Below are positions 17,755 through 26,149 of a stretch of DNA of 64,000 nucleotides, piece after piece; the stretch's first letter is position 1, and each line of letters begins with the position of its first letter. This DNA is from Deltaproteobacteria bacterium. Its GTDB lineage: Bacteria; Desulfobacterota; GWC2-55-46. Made by a program: the position numbers and the translations under genes. Location: NCBI GenBank assembly GCA_019912665.1, contig JAIOIE010000008.1:186001-250000 (forward strand), read 5' to 3'. The notes under the pieces are model-generated. The model searched no databases. It saw nothing but the letters and a program-made list of their open reading frames with translations, and was not told the origin of the DNA.

Positions 17755-18723
17755 CTACTCCTCCTTCTTCGGCTTAAGGCCTTCCTTCTTCTCCATCTCG
17801 TCGTAGATCGCCCTGACCTCGTCTATCTCCATTATCTGAGGGAAAAGGTACGGGCGGGGCATCTTGCCGTGCCTCTCCATCCTGAGCCCAAGCGGTATCA
17901 TCCCGAGAGAGCGGAGGAAACCCAGTGTCTTGAAGGTCATTGCGGCCTCGTCGAGCCGTCCGAACCTCTCGACCGAATCGGCCATCGCCTCTACGTGTTT
18001 GGCGCCCGGGTTTTCGAGGACGCCTTTCTTCATCGCGGCCGAGCGGAGGCTCTCTATCTGCTTAAGCGGCTTTACGTCCTTGGGGCAATACTGCGTGCAA
18101 TGTATGCAGCGGACGCAGTCCCATATGCCGTGCTCCTCCGAAAGCCTCTCAAGCCTCTTCCCCTGGTGCCCTTCCCGGACGTCTCCTACGAACCTCCACG
18201 CCTTTGCGGAGGCAGCCGGGGCGATGAAGCGCTCGTCTATCTCAAGAGAGTTGCACTCGGCGTTGCAGCAGCCGCACATTATGCACCTCTGGCTCTCGTC
18301 TATCCCGGCCTGGTCCTCTATGGTGACCGGGTTCCCTTCGCTTCCGCCAGCGGGCATAAGGAAAGGCGAGACCTTCTCCATCTTCTCCCAGAAAGGGGCC
18401 ATGTCCACCACGAGGTCCTTTATGGTCCTGTGGTTCGCGAGTGGCTCTATCCTCATGGTACCCATCTTCTCGTACTCTGGTATTACCTGCAGGTTGCAAG
18501 TGAGCCTTGCAAACCCGTTCACTGTCATGGCGCAGGAGCCGCATATGGCCGAGCGGCACGACCTCCTGAAGGCGAGCGTGGGGTCCTGCTCCTCGGAAAT
18601 ATTAAGGAGCGCCTCGAGCACGGTCATGCCCTCTGTGGCCTCGACGACATAATCCCGGTAGTACGGCCCCGGGTTCTCCCGGTCCATCGGGTCATGCCGC
18701 CTTATGCTGAATTTTATTTCCAT
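17755..18723 (-). CDS. sdhB: succinate dehydrogenase iron-sulfur subunit
   Basis: The electron-transfer subunit of succinate dehydrogenase, 322 residues, longer than classical SdhB (about 240). The N-terminal 2Fe-2S ferredoxin domain carries CRSAICGSCAMTVNG. The helical domain carries CIMCGCCNAEC and CVRCIHCTQYCP for the 4Fe-4S and 3Fe-4S centres. An extra C-terminal stretch of about 80 charged residues is typical of the SdhE-linked branch. It follows sdhA by 17 nt and precedes sdhE by 2 nt, so the three genes form one operon. Confidence 0.93.
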   Translation of the reverse strand: MEIKFSIRRHDPMDRENPGPYYRDYVVEATEGMTVLEALLNISEEQDPTLAFRRSCRSAICGSCAMTVNGFARLTCNLQVIPEYEKMGTMRIEPLANHRTIKDLVVDMAPFWEKMEKVSPFLMPAGGSEGNPVTIEDQAGIDESQRCIMCGCCNAECNSLEIDERFIAPAASAKAWRFVGDVREGHQGKRLERLSEEHGIWDCVRCIHCTQYCPKDVKPLKQIESLRSAAMKKGVLENPGAKHVEAMADSVERFGRLDEAAMTFKTLGFLRSLGMIPLGLRMERHGKMPRPYLFPQIMEIDEVRAIYDEMEKKEGLKPKKEE

Positions 18724-18740
18724 GAAGCGGATTCTCCTGT

Positions 18741-20411
18741 CTAATACTTTCTTTCTTCCGGTTCGAACCTGGTAATCTTCACGTCCTTGTATCCTATGAT
18801 AAAATCATTGCCGCGCTTTACTACTAGCGTGTGCTTGAGCCACTCCGCGTCGTTTCTTTTCGGGAAGTCCGTCCTGAAATGCGAGCCCCTGGATTCTTCC
18901 CTGTTTAACGCGCTCACCAGTATGGCTTCCGAGGCGTCGAGCATGCTCCCGAGCTCTATCATATGAAGGAGCTCGGCGTTGAAGCGGTCTCCCCTGTCGA
19001 TGAGGGCCGCCTTCCCGTACCTCTCCTTTATATCCCTTATTTTGTCGAGCCCTTTCCCGAGCCTTTCCCTGCTTCTAAAAATGCCGCAGTGCTCCTCCAT
19101 GACCCCGGCCATCTCGTCCCTTAGCGCGTAGACCCGCTCTCCCTTTTCCCTCTTGAGTATTCCGGCGACCTCGTTTGCCGCATCGCGGAGGGCCGAATCG
19201 GGGAAGGGCGTAAGCTCGGCGGATTCAGCATACTCGGAGGCCTTTTTCCCGGCGCGCCTGCCGAAGACCACGGCCTCAAGGAGCGAGTTCCCTCCGAGCC
19301 TGTTCGCTCCGTGTACGCTTACGCAGGCGCACTCGCCCGCGGCAAAGAGGCCCGCAATGCCGGTCTGGCCGTCCATGTCGGCCCGGATGCCGCCCATCGA
19401 ATAATGCGCGCCGGGCTTTACGGGCACGGGCGCCTCTATCGGGTCCACCCCGGCGAAATCCATCGCGAGTTCCCTTATCTGCGATAGCTTCGATTTTATG
19501 GTGTCCGCGCCCAGGTGCCTCAGGTCCAGGAAAACGCAGCCGTCAACGCCCCTTCCCTCCTCTATCTCGGTCTGCTCGGCGCGGCTTACCACGTCCCGGC
19601 TCGCAAGCTCCTTTACCTTGGGCGCGTACCTCTCCATGAACCTTTCGCCGAGCGAGTTCAGGAGAAAACCGCCCTCGCCCCTCGCGCCCTCGGTCATGAG
19701 GATGCCCGTCCTTTTAAGGACCGTCGGGTGGAACTGGACGAACTCCATGTCCATAAGCGGGAGCCCGGCATCGAGCGCGAGCCCCAGGCCGTCGCCTGTC
19801 GATGAGAGCGCGTTCGTTGTGGTCCTGTAGACCCTGCCGTAGCCGCCTGTGGCCATTATGACCGACTTCGAGCGGAGCCTATGGAGCTTACCGGTATCAA
19901 GCTCCATCGCGATCACGCCGGAGACCCTGCCATCCTCGACGACGAGCCTTGTTACGTGCCACTCGTCGTAGATGAAGACACCGTGCTTCAAGACCTGCTC
20001 GTACATTACATGAAGGAGGGCGTGCCCGGTCCTGTCCGCGAGGTAGCAGGTCCTCGGATAGCCTGCCCCGCCGAAAGGCCTCTGGGCGATATGGCCTTTA
20101 ATATCGCGGCTGAAAATGGCGCCCATGCCTTCGAGCTCGAGGATGTCTCCGGGCCCCTCCTTGCACATGGCCTCTATCGCGTCCTGGTCGCCAAGCCAGT
20201 CGCTACCCTTGACGGTGTCGAAGGCGTGCGCCTCCCAGGAATCGGTCTCCTTGAGGGCCGAGTTTATGCCTCCCTGGGCCGCTACCGAATGGCTCCTCAC
20301 CGGGTATATCTTGGTCACGAGGGCGGTGTCGAGCCCGCTTCTGGCCGCCTCTATGGCGGCCCTCATGCCCGCGAGCCCCGCGCCTATTATGACACAGTCA
20401 TGCGTTACCAG
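18741..20411 (-). CDS. sdhA: succinate dehydrogenase flavoprotein, probable CTG start
   Basis: Oxidises succinate to fumarate (or the reverse) with covalently bound FAD; 556 residues. THDCVIIGAGLAGM is the Rossmann dinucleotide fold, RSHSVAAQGGIN carries the His that links FAD, HPTVLKRTGILMTEGARGEG and HYSMGGIRADMDG form the active site, and NRLGGNSLLEAVVFGRRAG is the family signature. The first in-frame ATG (20366) falls after the Rossmann glycines, so it cannot be the true start. A CTG at 20411 sits seven bases after GGAGGA and gives the expected N terminus; no ATG, GTG or TTG is available in that frame before the upstream stop. A one-base homopolymer miscall upstream is the alternative. 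Confidence 0.88.
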   Translation of the reverse strand: MVTHDCVIIGAGLAGMRAAIEAARSGLDTALVTKIYPVRSHSVAAQGGINSALKETDSWEAHAFDTVKGSDWLGDQDAIEAMCKEGPGDILELEGMGAIFSRDIKGHIAQRPFGGAGYPRTCYLADRTGHALLHVMYEQVLKHGVFIYDEWHVTRLVVEDGRVSGVIAMELDTGKLHRLRSKSVIMATGGYGRVYRTTTNALSSTGDGLGLALDAGLPLMDMEFVQFHPTVLKRTGILMTEGARGEGGFLLNSLGERFMERYAPKVKELASRDVVSRAEQTEIEEGRGVDGCVFLDLRHLGADTIKSKLSQIRELAMDFAGVDPIEAPVPVKPGAHYSMGGIRADMDGQTGIAGLFAAGECACVSVHGANRLGGNSLLEAVVFGRRAGKKASEYAESAELTPFPDSALRDAANEVAGILKREKGERVYALRDEMAGVMEEHCGIFRSRERLGKGLDKIRDIKERYGKAALIDRGDRFNAELLHMIELGSMLDASEAILVSALNREESRGSHFRTDFPKRNDAEWLKHTLVVKRGNDFIIGYKDVKITRFEPEERKY

Positions 20412-20604
20412 GGCCTTGTCCTCCGATTCAAATTTTTCATGATACCACGGGCCTTTCCGGACCGGGGCTTTTCATTACACTCTATAAGGAATCCAGAGTA
20501 CATAAAAGGTTTTTTTCAAGGAAGCCGGGATATGCTGGAAAAGGCCAGGACCGGCTTATGAAAGCTTATCAGCAATACCGGCCTTGGTCAACGGAGGAAA
20601 ACGC

Positions 20605-20639
20605 AAAAAAAAGGGCGGCCCGAATGGCCGCCCTTTTTT
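20605..20639 (-). terminator. terminator of the oorDABC operon
   Basis: AAGGGCGGCC, a CGAAT loop and GGCCGCCCTT form a perfect 10-bp stem flanked by A and T tracts, so it can work in both directions. It lies just past the oorC stop and before the sdh operon. Confidence 0.92.
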
Positions 20640-20657
20640 CTACCGATTGGAACTGGC

Positions 20658-21203
20658 TTATTTCAAATCTTTTGTCAGCTCGTACCCGCGCTGCAGGGCC
20701 TTCTTGTTGAGGTCCACGAAAGCGGCCGGCACCCTTGCGAGGACCGCCTGCTCAACGGACTCGTACTTGACGACTTTTGTGAGGCCGGTCATCGCGCCGA
20801 GAGAGACGATATTGGCGACTATGATCTTCCCGAGCTCGTCCCTGGCTATCGAGGTAATTGGGAAGCCGTGCACCTTGAAGCCGCCGCTCGGGAGGGTTTT
20901 TACGTTGTCCGAGTCCACGATAAGGATGCCGCCGTCCTTTATATCATGGTGATACTTGGTGCATGCCTCCTGGGTCATGGCGAGCATGCAGTCTATTGCA
21001 GTAGCCTTCGGGTAGTCTATGGGCCCTGCGGAGATGATGACCTCGGCCTTGGAGGCGCCGCCCCTGGACTCGGGGCCGTAGGACTGTGACTGGACCGCGT
21101 TCTTATCGCCGTATATGGCGGCGGCCTCGGCCATTATTATGCCTGCCAGTATCATGCCCTGGCCGCCGGAGCCGCTCAACCTTATCTCGTACCTTTCGCT
21201 CAT
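20658..21203 (-). CDS. oorC: 2-oxoglutarate:ferredoxin oxidoreductase gamma subunit
   Basis: The gamma subunit (181 residues) of the KorABCD/OorDABC complex, which interconverts 2-oxoglutarate plus CoA and succinyl-CoA plus CO2 with ferredoxin. RLSGSGGQGMILAGIIMAEAA opens the fold and SYGPESRGGASKAEVIIS is the conserved domain signature. The ATG at 21203 has GGAGG eight bases upstream. It is the last gene of the oorD-A-B-C operon and is followed by a strong terminator. Other 2-oxoacid substrates are possible, but the sucCD neighbours favour 2-oxoglutarate. Confidence 0.93.
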   Translation of the reverse strand: MSERYEIRLSGSGGQGMILAGIIMAEAAAIYGDKNAVQSQSYGPESRGGASKAEVIISAGPIDYPKATAIDCMLAMTQEACTKYHHDIKDGGILIVDSDNVKTLPSGGFKVHGFPITSIARDELGKIIVANIVSLGAMTGLTKVVKYESVEQAVLARVPAAFVDLNKKALQRGYELTKDLK

Positions 21204-21230
21204 CTTTCAAGCCTCCAAAGGATTGCGGGA

Positions 21231-22091
21231 CTATTTTTTCGACGTAGCCTTCTGCATTATGAGGTTCTCGTACTGCTCGCAGTACTCGGGCCGCTCGACC
21301 TTGTGGAGCACCCCGCGTAGCACCTTGCCCTTAAGCTGCTCAGGCGTGAGCTTCTCCGCCTGCTTCACGTTAACGGTCCCGTCCTTTTCGATCTCCTCCA
21401 TCATATGGGTCGCGCTCTTGTACTTGTTGGCCCTGCCGAAGTAGGTCGGGCAGGCGTCTATGATGTCTATTACCGAGGTGCCCTTGTGGACCAGCGCGTC
21501 GTGTATCGTTTTTTCGAGCTCTATCGTGTGGTAGGCCGTGCCCCTCGCGACGAACGTCGCGCCCGACACCTTTGCCATCTCGCACGCGTCGAACGGGGGC
21601 TCGATGTTGCCATAGCGGCTGGTCGTGGCGATTGCATCGAGGGGTGTAGTCGGGGAATACTGCCCGCCGGTCATGCCGTAAGTCGAGTTGGTCATGACCA
21701 GCACGGTCATGTCTATGTTGCGCCTGCATGCGTGTATGAAATGGTTCCCGCCTATGGCCAGCGCGTCTCCGTCGCCGGTTATGACTATAACCTTCATCTC
21801 CGGCTTCGCGAGCTTTACGCCCGTTGCGAAGGCCATCGCCCTCCCGTGGAGCGTGTGGAGGGTGTTGAAGTCCACGTATCCCGGGGTCCTCGACGAGCAG
21901 CCGATCCCTGAGACCATGCAGATGTTGTCTTTTTCGAGCCCGGCCTTGTCTATGGCCCTGAGCAGCGCCTTAAGCACTATCCCGTGGCCGCAGCCAGGAC
22001 ACCAGATGTGCGGGAGCTTATTGGGCCTGAGATACTTATTATAATCGAAGGGGACGCTTACCTTTTCCTTCTTTTCCGCTATCGTTGACAT
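21231..22091 (-). CDS. oorB: 2-oxoglutarate:ferredoxin oxidoreductase beta subunit
   Basis: The thiamine diphosphate-binding beta subunit, 286 residues. WCPGCGHGIVLKALLRA holds a cluster-ligand region, GIGCSSRTPGY follows, and ITGDGDALAIGGNHFIHACR with NSTYGMTGGQYSPTTP is the TPP/Mg site. ACPTYFGRANK is typical of the KorB branch. It follows oorA by about 50 nt in the same operon and forms the catalytic core with OorA. Confidence 0.95.
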   Translation of the reverse strand: MSTIAEKKEKVSVPFDYNKYLRPNKLPHIWCPGCGHGIVLKALLRAIDKAGLEKDNICMVSGIGCSSRTPGYVDFNTLHTLHGRAMAFATGVKLAKPEMKVIVITGDGDALAIGGNHFIHACRRNIDMTVLVMTNSTYGMTGGQYSPTTPLDAIATTSRYGNIEPPFDACEMAKVSGATFVARGTAYHTIELEKTIHDALVHKGTSVIDIIDACPTYFGRANKYKSATHMMEEIEKDGTVNVKQAEKLTPEQLKGKVLRGVLHKVERPEYCEQYENLIMQKATSKK

Positions 22092-22140
22092 TCGATTGCC
22101 TCCAAGCTCGTTGTGGGCCGCCGGCCCTGCCTTTTCGGGG

Positions 22141-23274
22141 TTAAAGGAATCTCCTCACTGCGTGCATTATCTGCGCCGGGGTAATGGGCTCTCCATCCAC
22201 CCTGGTTATGCCCTCCACCTCGCAGTTCCCCTTGGCGCACCTCTCTACCTCGCGCACCATCTGGCCGAGGTTCAGCTCCGGAACGACTATGGCGTTTACC
22301 CTTTTTGAAAGCTCGGCCACGGCCGCGTCCGGGAAGGGCCATATGGTGAGCGGACGCAGCAACCCGACCTTGAGCCCCGATTTCCTGAGCTCGTTCACGG
22401 CGAACCTCGCCGAGCGGGCGGTCGAGCCGATGGTGAAGATGGCCACGTCCGCGTCGTCGAGCGCCGCCTCCTCGTTCTTCCAGATGCGCTCCTTGTTCGT
22501 CTCTATCTTCTCGATGATGCGCCTGTTGTTCCGGTCTATCACCTTGGAGTCGTTCGTGGGGAAGCCGTCCTGCTTGTGATTCAAGCCGGTCACATGGAAC
22601 CTGTACCCTGACCCGAACGGCGCAAGCGGCGCAACAAGGAATCGGTCGTCGTACGGGAAGTATTCCTCGGGCTTGCACGCGACCTTTTCCCTGTCCACGA
22701 CCTCGAGCTCGCCCGGCTCGGGTATGTTGAGGGGCTCCCTCATGTGTCCGACTATCTCGTCATAAAGGACCATGACTGGCGTCCTGTACTGCTCGGCGAG
22801 ATTGAAGGCTCGGACCGTCTCGGATAATATCTCGGGCACCGACGACGGGGTCACCGCTATTACCGGGTGGTCGCCGTGGGTGCCCCATTTGGCTGCCATG
22901 ATGTCGGACTGAGAGGGGCCGGTGGGATAGCCCGTAGCCGGGCCGCCCCTCATTACGTCAACTATCACGAGCGGCACCTCGGCGATGCAGGCATACCCGA
23001 TGCACTCCTGCTTGAGCGAAAAGCCGGGGCCGGAGGTCGCGGTCATGGACTTAAGGCCCGCAAGCGAGCCTCCTATGGCCGCGGCGATGCCGCCTATCTC
23101 GTCTTCCATCTGTATGAACTTGCCCCCGATCTTAGGGAGCCTCACGGACATGCCCTCGGCTATCTCGGTCGAGGGGGTAATGGGATACCCGGCGTAGAAC
23201 TTGCAGCCGGCATACAGCGCGCCCTCGACGCACGCCTCGTTGCCCTGAAGGAGCCTCTTTTTTTTCTGAGCCAT
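22141..23274 (-). CDS. oorA: 2-oxoglutarate:ferredoxin oxidoreductase alpha subunit
   Basis: The alpha subunit of the oxidoreductase, 377 residues, forming the pyrimidine-binding domain for TPP. RLLQGNEACVEGALYAGCKF and YPITPSTEIAEGM open the domain, QMEDEIGGIAAAIGGSLAG contains the catalytic Glu, and TATSGPGFSLKQECIGYA and RGGPATGYPTGPSQSD are family signatures. I start at the ATG 23274 (MAQKKKRLLQGNE). An earlier frame to 23325 overlaps the oorD end and looks non-homologous. It lies between oorD and oorB. Confidence 0.95.
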   Translation of the reverse strand: MAQKKKRLLQGNEACVEGALYAGCKFYAGYPITPSTEIAEGMSVRLPKIGGKFIQMEDEIGGIAAAIGGSLAGLKSMTATSGPGFSLKQECIGYACIAEVPLVIVDVMRGGPATGYPTGPSQSDIMAAKWGTHGDHPVIAVTPSSVPEILSETVRAFNLAEQYRTPVMVLYDEIVGHMREPLNIPEPGELEVVDREKVACKPEEYFPYDDRFLVAPLAPFGSGYRFHVTGLNHKQDGFPTNDSKVIDRNNRRIIEKIETNKERIWKNEEAALDDADVAIFTIGSTARSARFAVNELRKSGLKVGLLRPLTIWPFPDAAVAELSKRVNAIVVPELNLGQMVREVERCAKGNCEVEGITRVDGEPITPAQIMHAVRRFL

Positions 23275-23331
23275 TTCTTCAAACCCCCTGAAAGGCCGCC
23301 GCCGGCTTTTACCGGAGGCGAGCACGGTTCG

Positions 23332-23535
23332 TTAATCGAAGACCTGTATGGCGAAATCCGGACACCTCAAGTCGCAGAGCTGGCACCTGGTGCAGGCCTC
23401 GAGGTTCTTTACGGCCACTACCGCCCCTTTCAGCTCCAGCACGTCCGTAGGACAGAAGTCCACGCAAATGCTGCATCCCTTGCAGAACTTCTCGTTTATT
23501 TCGATCCTTGGCAGTTTCTTGGCCGCCTGAGTCAT
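23332..23535 (-). CDS. oorD: 2-oxoglutarate oxidoreductase ferredoxin-like delta subunit
   Basis: A 67-residue two-cluster ferredoxin with CKGCSICVDFCP and CTRCQLCDLRCP, eight cysteines for two 4Fe-4S clusters. It carries electrons between the TPP core and free ferredoxin. The ATG at 23535 has GGAGG four bases upstream. It is the first gene of the operon, the classic oorDABC order, and a promoter candidate lies 68 nt upstream. Confidence 0.93.
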   Translation of the reverse strand: MTQAAKKLPRIEINEKFCKGCSICVDFCPTDVLELKGAVVAVKNLEACTRCQLCDLRCPDFAIQVFD

Positions 23536-23602
23536 GGCACCTCCGCTTCTGTTCGACCCTGCTTGGGTAGGGGATTAAACCGGAATCCCTGAAAGGAAGC
23601 CC

Positions 23603-23631
23603 CTTGTATCACAAGCCCCCTCCCAAGTCAA
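23603..23631 (-). promoter_or_regulatory. candidate promoter of oorDABC
   Basis: On the minus strand TTGACT, 17 nt and TACAAG, between the sucD stop and the oorD start. The match to consensus is moderate. Confidence 0.45.
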
Positions 23632-23651
23632 CCATAATACAATTGATATTA

Positions 23652-24527
23652 TCACACTTTCTGCAGCACTTCCAACATCGACCTGCCTATCTCCGCGGTG
23701 CTCCGGGTTATCCTTATCCCGGCGCGCTCCATTGCCTCGAACTTCTCCTCCGCGGTGCCCTTGCCGCCGGAGATTATGGCCCCGGCGTGCCCCATCCTCT
23801 TCCCCTTGGGAGCGGTCGCGCCCGCTATGTATCCGACGACCGGCTTCTTCACGTTCTTCCGTATGAACTCGGCTGCCTCCTCCTCGGCTGTCCCGCCTAT
23901 CTCGCCTATCATGACGATGGCGTTCGTGCCGGGGTCCTTCTCGAAGAGCTCGAGGACGTCGATGAAGTTCGTGCCGTTCACCGGGTCGCCGCCGATGCCT
24001 ACGCAGGTCGACTGCCCCAGGCCGAGCCTCGTGAGCTGGTCCACGGCCTCATAGGTGAGCGTTCCGCTCCTTGATACCACCCCCACGCTCCCGGCCTTGT
24101 GTATGTGACCGGGCATGATGCCTATCTTGCACTCGCCCGGGGTTATGACGCCGGGGCAGTTGGGGCCCACGAGCCTCGAGGGTTTCCCCTGCATGAACCT
24201 TCTCACCTTCACCATGTCGAGGACCGGGATGCCCTCGGTTATGCAGACGACGAGGCCTATTCTCGCGTCCACCGCCTCCATTACCGCGTCAGCCGCGAAG
24301 GCCGCGGGCACGTATATGACCGAGGCGTTGGCCCCGGTCTTTCTTACCGCCTCGTCCACGGTATCGAATACCGGGATGCCGTCTACTTGAGTGCCGCCCT
24401 TCCCTGGCGTCACCCCTCCTACCATCTTCGTGCCATAGGCGACCATCTGCCGGGTATGGAAGGTGCCCTGCTCGCCGGTTATGCCCTGGCAGATTACCTT
24501 TGTGTCCTTATTAACGAGTATGCTCAT
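23652..24527 (-). CDS. sucD: succinyl-CoA synthetase alpha subunit
   Basis: Interconverts succinyl-CoA and succinate with substrate-level phosphorylation. It is 291 residues. [19 protein letters not shown] is the CoA-binding Rossmann segment, [11 protein letters not shown] follows, and [17 protein letters not shown] carries the phosphorylated active-site His. The ATG at 24527 has GGAG six bases upstream. It is 21 nt after sucC and co-transcribed with it. Placed next to oorDABC it completes 2-oxoglutarate to succinate. Confidence 0.97.
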   Translation of the reverse strand: MSILVNKDTKVICQGITGEQGTFHTRQMVAYGTKMVGGVTPGKGGTQVDGIPVFDTVDEAVRKTGANASVIYVPAAFAADAVMEAVDARIGLVVCITEGIPVLDMVKVRRFMQGKPSRLVGPNCPGVITPGECKIGIMPGHIHKAGSVGVVSRSGTLTYEAVDQLTRLGLGQSTCVGIGGDPVNGTNFIDVLELFEKDPGTNAIVMIGEIGGTAEEEAAEFIRKNVKKPVVGYIAGATAPKGKRMGHAGAIISGGKGTAEEKFEAMERAGIRITRSTAEIGRSMLEVLQKV

Positions 24528-24548
24528 GGAACGCTCCTTGGGTTATCT

Positions 24549-25721
24549 TCAAGACGCCTTGGCTGCCGCCACGGCCTTTTCCGCTGCCTCGTCCATGTTC
24601 TCGGCTGTTATTATATTGAGGCCCGAGCCGGCCAGGAGCTTCCTCCCCTGCTCGACGTTCGTGCCCTGGAGCCTCACCACGAGCGGCACCTTCAGGCCCA
24701 CTTCCTTTGCGGCGGCCATAATGCCCTCGGCGATTATGTCGCACCTCATGATGCCGCCGAATATGTTTACCAGCACGCCCTTTACGTTCGGGTCCGAGGT
24801 TATGAGCTTGAAGGCCGCGGTGACCTGGTCCTTGTTGGCGCCGCCGCCCACGTCCAGGAAGTTAGCGGGACTGCCGCCCGAGAGCTTTATCATGTCCATC
24901 GTGGCCATGGCTAAACCAGCGCCGTTCACCATGCAGCCTATATTGCCGTCAAGGGTGACGTAATTGAGGTTGAACCTCGACGCCGCGACCTCCTTGGGGT
25001 CTTCCTCGTCCAGGTCCCTCATGCCCTCTATGTCCTTGTGCCTGAATAGCGCGTTGTCGTCAAAGGACATCTTGGCGTCGAGCGCTATTATGTCGCCGTC
25101 CTTTGTTATTACGAGCGGGTTTATTTCAGCCATGGAGCAGTCCGAGGCGACAAAGGCGTTGTAGAGGCCGGTCATGAACTTCACGGCCTTCCCGGCAAGC
25201 GCCTTGTCTATGCCGAGTCCGAATGCGAGCTTCCGTCCCTGGAAGGGTATGAGCCCCACGGCAGGGTCAACGAGCTCCTTCAATATCTTCTCCGGCGTCT
25301 TCTCCGCGACCTCTTCTATCTCCACCCCGCCCTCGGTTGACGCCATGATGACGACCTTCTGGGTGGACCTGTCCACGACGAGGCCCAGGTAGAGCTCCCT
25401 CGCTATCTGGCACCCTTCCTCAACGTATACCTTTTTCACTTCCTTGCCCGCCGGGCCGGTCTGGTGGGTGACCAGCACCTTCCCCAGGAGCTCTTCGGCG
25501 ATCTTGGCCGCTTCCTCTTTAGACTTTGCGAGCTTGACGCCGCCGGCCTTGCCCCTGCCCCCGGCGTGTATCTGGGCCTTCACGACACATACGCCCTTCT
25601 CGGCGATGAACTCGCGGGCGGCTTCCTCGGCCTCGGCCGGAGTGAAAGCTATCTTCCCCTTCGGCACGGCGACCCCATATTTGGCGAGTATCTGCTTTGC
25701 CTGGTACTCGTGAATGTTCAT
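24549..25721 (-). CDS. sucC: succinyl-CoA synthetase beta subunit
   Basis: A 390-residue ATP-grasp subunit that binds nucleotide and partners Suc[40 protein letters not shown] (nucleotide loop), [14 protein letters not shown] (Mg ligands), and [18 protein letters not shown] with [15 protein letters not shown] are all present. The ATG at 25721 has GGAGG nine bases upstream. It heads the sucCD unit and is separated from the frd-like operon by a terminator and a dispersed repeat, so it probably has its own promoter in that gap. Confidence 0.97.
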   Translation of the reverse strand: MNIHEYQAKQILAKYGVAVPKGKIAFTPAEAEEAAREFIAEKGVCVVKAQIHAGGRGKAGGVKLAKSKEEAAKIAEELLGKVLVTHQTGPAGKEVKKVYVEEGCQIARELYLGLVVDRSTQKVVIMASTEGGVEIEEVAEKTPEKILKELVDPAVGLIPFQGRKLAFGLGIDKALAGKAVKFMTGLYNAFVASDCSMAEINPLVITKDGDIIALDAKMSFDDNALFRHKDIEGMRDLDEEDPKEVAASRFNLNYVTLDGNIGCMVNGAGLAMATMDMIKLSGGSPANFLDVGGGANKDQVTAAFKLITSDPNVKGVLVNIFGGIMRCDIIAEGIMAAAKEVGLKVPLVVRLQGTNVEQGRKLLAGSGLNIITAENMDEAAEKAVAAAKAS

Positions 25722-25749
25722 CTAAGCCGACCTCCAGAGATTTCTGTCC

Positions 25750-25890
25750 GGCTGCTGAAAAGCCCATCTGCTTCGTTATCTTCGTCGCTTGGCACTCCGG
25801 CGTACACGAAAAGTACGCCTCATTCCTCGCTCCCCTGTTCCAACAGGGCCTCGCATCTGGATCTTTTTGAGCAGCCTTCAGTTTTTCAGC
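25750..25890 (-). repeat. dispersed repeat family F, copy 1
   Basis: About 141 bp read on the minus strand. It shares AGGCTGCTCAAAAAG, GAGGAATGAGGCGTACTTTT and GCAGATGGGCTTTTCAGCAG with copy 2 at 39052-39200. A central hairpin surrounds GTACTTTTCGTGTAC, and the outer ends GGCTGCTGAAAAGCCC are nearly inverted. It sits upstream of sucC. Confidence 0.8.
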
Positions 25891-25980
25891 AAGCTGATTC
25901 GTTTTCCTGTTTTGCTCATCACACCGTCCGCCCTTCCATTTTAGAAGCGGCGGTGTCCGTCGCGGAAAAGTGTTTATACC

Positions 25981-26015
25981 AAAAAAAACTCAAGCGGGCA
26001 AGCATTGCCCGCTTG
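25981..26015 (-). terminator. terminator of the mdh-to-frdA operon
   Basis: Minus-strand CAAGCGGGCAA, a 3-nt loop and TTGCCCGCTTG make an 11-bp stem followed after GAG by eight T. A second small hairpin GGCCGG/CCGGCC lies at 26021-26038. Confidence 0.85.
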
Positions 26016-26062
26016 ATACGGGCCGGTTTTTACCGGCCTCAGCATACCTGCAAATCACCGAA

Positions 26063-26149
26063 AGCGACTTCTAAAAATCAGAGATTTTCCCCGCTTTTCC
26101 CGTAACCACCCAGAGTCCGGGGAAAAGGTCAGTTTTTAGAGGGTTGCCT
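26063..26149. repeat. dispersed inverted-end element, short copy C
   Basis: 87 bp beginning AGCGACTTCTAAAAATCAGA and ending AGTTTTTAGAGGGTTGCCT. It shares CCCGTAACCACCCAGAGTCC with copy B but lacks its inner hairpin. Its last base is the final base of the frdA-like stop codon, so it inserted exactly at the gene end. Confidence 0.75.

Noticed and set aside
17674-18744. Plus-strand open frame opposite sdhB
   Set aside because: Antisense to clear homologues with intact cysteine motifs, so it is a shadow.
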